Shown: in pieces, positions 10,286-10,659 of the stretch
How positions within the stretch are numbered: the first letter of the stretch is position 1
Layout: every line of letters begins with the position of its first letter
From: Euperipatoides rowelli
Lineage: Eukaryota; Onychophora; Udeonychophora; Euonychophora; Peripatopsidae
DNA: 10,659 nucleotides
Assembly (NCBI GenBank): GCA_003024985.2
Contig: PXIH01S0000003.1
Reading direction: 5' to 3' (one strand)
The notes under the pieces: generated by a model
Told to the model about the DNA's origin: nothing
The model's input: only the letters and a program-made list of their open reading frames with translations
Database searches by the model: none
Made by a program: the position numbers and the translations under genes

Positions 10286-10659
10286 TATTCACAATTTCAC
10301 ACATTGATTTGTATTTAGCTAAAGTTGCTAAACTGTATAGTGAAAGACATACAGTATATGATGCTATCCCTGTTAAGAATGTAGTGTTAAATCCTTTTAA
10401 AAGTACAAAGAAAAAATACTCATTTAAAAGAAGTTTAAAATTAAAATACTTTTCATTCATTTTAGTGAAACCTGATATACAAAATAAAAAAAATCTATCA
10501 CTTCATTATTAGGTGACTAATTTTCTTAACTTTAAAAATTCAGTTTCTTTAAATATACAGCCAATCAAGATGTAATCAATTAAAGCAATGTAGCTAACAA
10601 ATATTTCAACCATGGCTGTGTATGTTAATTTTCTCTGAAGAGAGCTCGGAGAACGACCA

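Larger units (their letters stand above)
2812..10659 (-). other. Long non-coding stretch upstream of the first visible SCaMC exon, most likely intron
   Basis: This 7.8-kb stretch ends at the acceptor at 2812. The preceding SCaMC exon should encode helix 1 and the first PX[DE]XX[KR]X[KR] motif. I could not recognise it on the minus strand anywhere up to the window edge, so the simplest reading is a single intron longer than 7.8 kb. The open frames within it (for example 3267-3467, 5225-5470, 8382-8633, 8854-9036 and 10269-10512) are short, A+T-driven and without domains, and I do not call them genes. Recognisable content is limited to the repeats, hairpins and biased blocks listed separately. 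Confidence 0.7.

Noticed and set aside
10269-10512. Overlapping open frames on both strands, the plus one following a TATTTAG acceptor-like site
   Set aside because: The plus-strand translation (starting MYLAKVAKLYSERH) looks somewhat protein-like, but no family is recognisable, no clear donor follows, and frames on both strands overlap.

Overview
This is a piece of an animal nuclear genome, roughly three-quarters A+T. It carries part of one recognisable protein gene on the minus strand. Three exons at 2659-2811, 1808-1918 and 1510-1677 (in transcript order) have GTAAGT donors and TAG acceptors. They join in phase 0 into 144 codons of the middle of a short calcium-binding mitochondrial carrier (SCaMC, the SLC25A23/24/25/41 group of ATP-Mg/phosphate carriers). 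The N-terminal EF-hand part and first transmembrane helix lie upstream, beyond 10659. Carrier repeat 3 lies downstream, beyond position 1.

Layout: 1-1509 is the start of a downstream intron with no exon found. 1510-2811 holds the three exons, separated by introns of 130 and 740 bp. 2812-10659 is at least 7.8 kb of upstream intron, or intron plus unrecognised flank. No RNA gene, CRISPR array, operon structure or intact mobile element was seen. The other open frames are short, A+T-rich, and carry no recognisable domain.

The non-coding part is not featureless. It has a 26-bp perfect inverted repeat around a 108-nt spacer (6526-6685), a compact 52-nt hairpin (5671-5722), and a 357-nt block with almost no G on the plus strand (9784-10140). 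A 59-bp segment looks like a hAT-type transposon end (8696-8754). Two copies of AGAGCCATCTA resemble a weakened invertebrate CTCF core. There are three 11-12 nt poly-G tracts, several microsatellites, and short palindrome-related words (TACAGTA/TACTGTA, TAGCCTA/TAGGCTA, TACCGGTA) far more often than base composition predicts.

Organism: the spliceosomal introns, the SCaMC gene, general CpG scarcity and abundant TAGGCCTA/TACCGGTA-type words suggest a non-vertebrate metazoan, plausibly a marine arthropod or another marine invertebrate. This is an inference from style, not a species identification. I do not see a previously undescribed biological system here. The best leads are the repeat structures and over-represented motifs.
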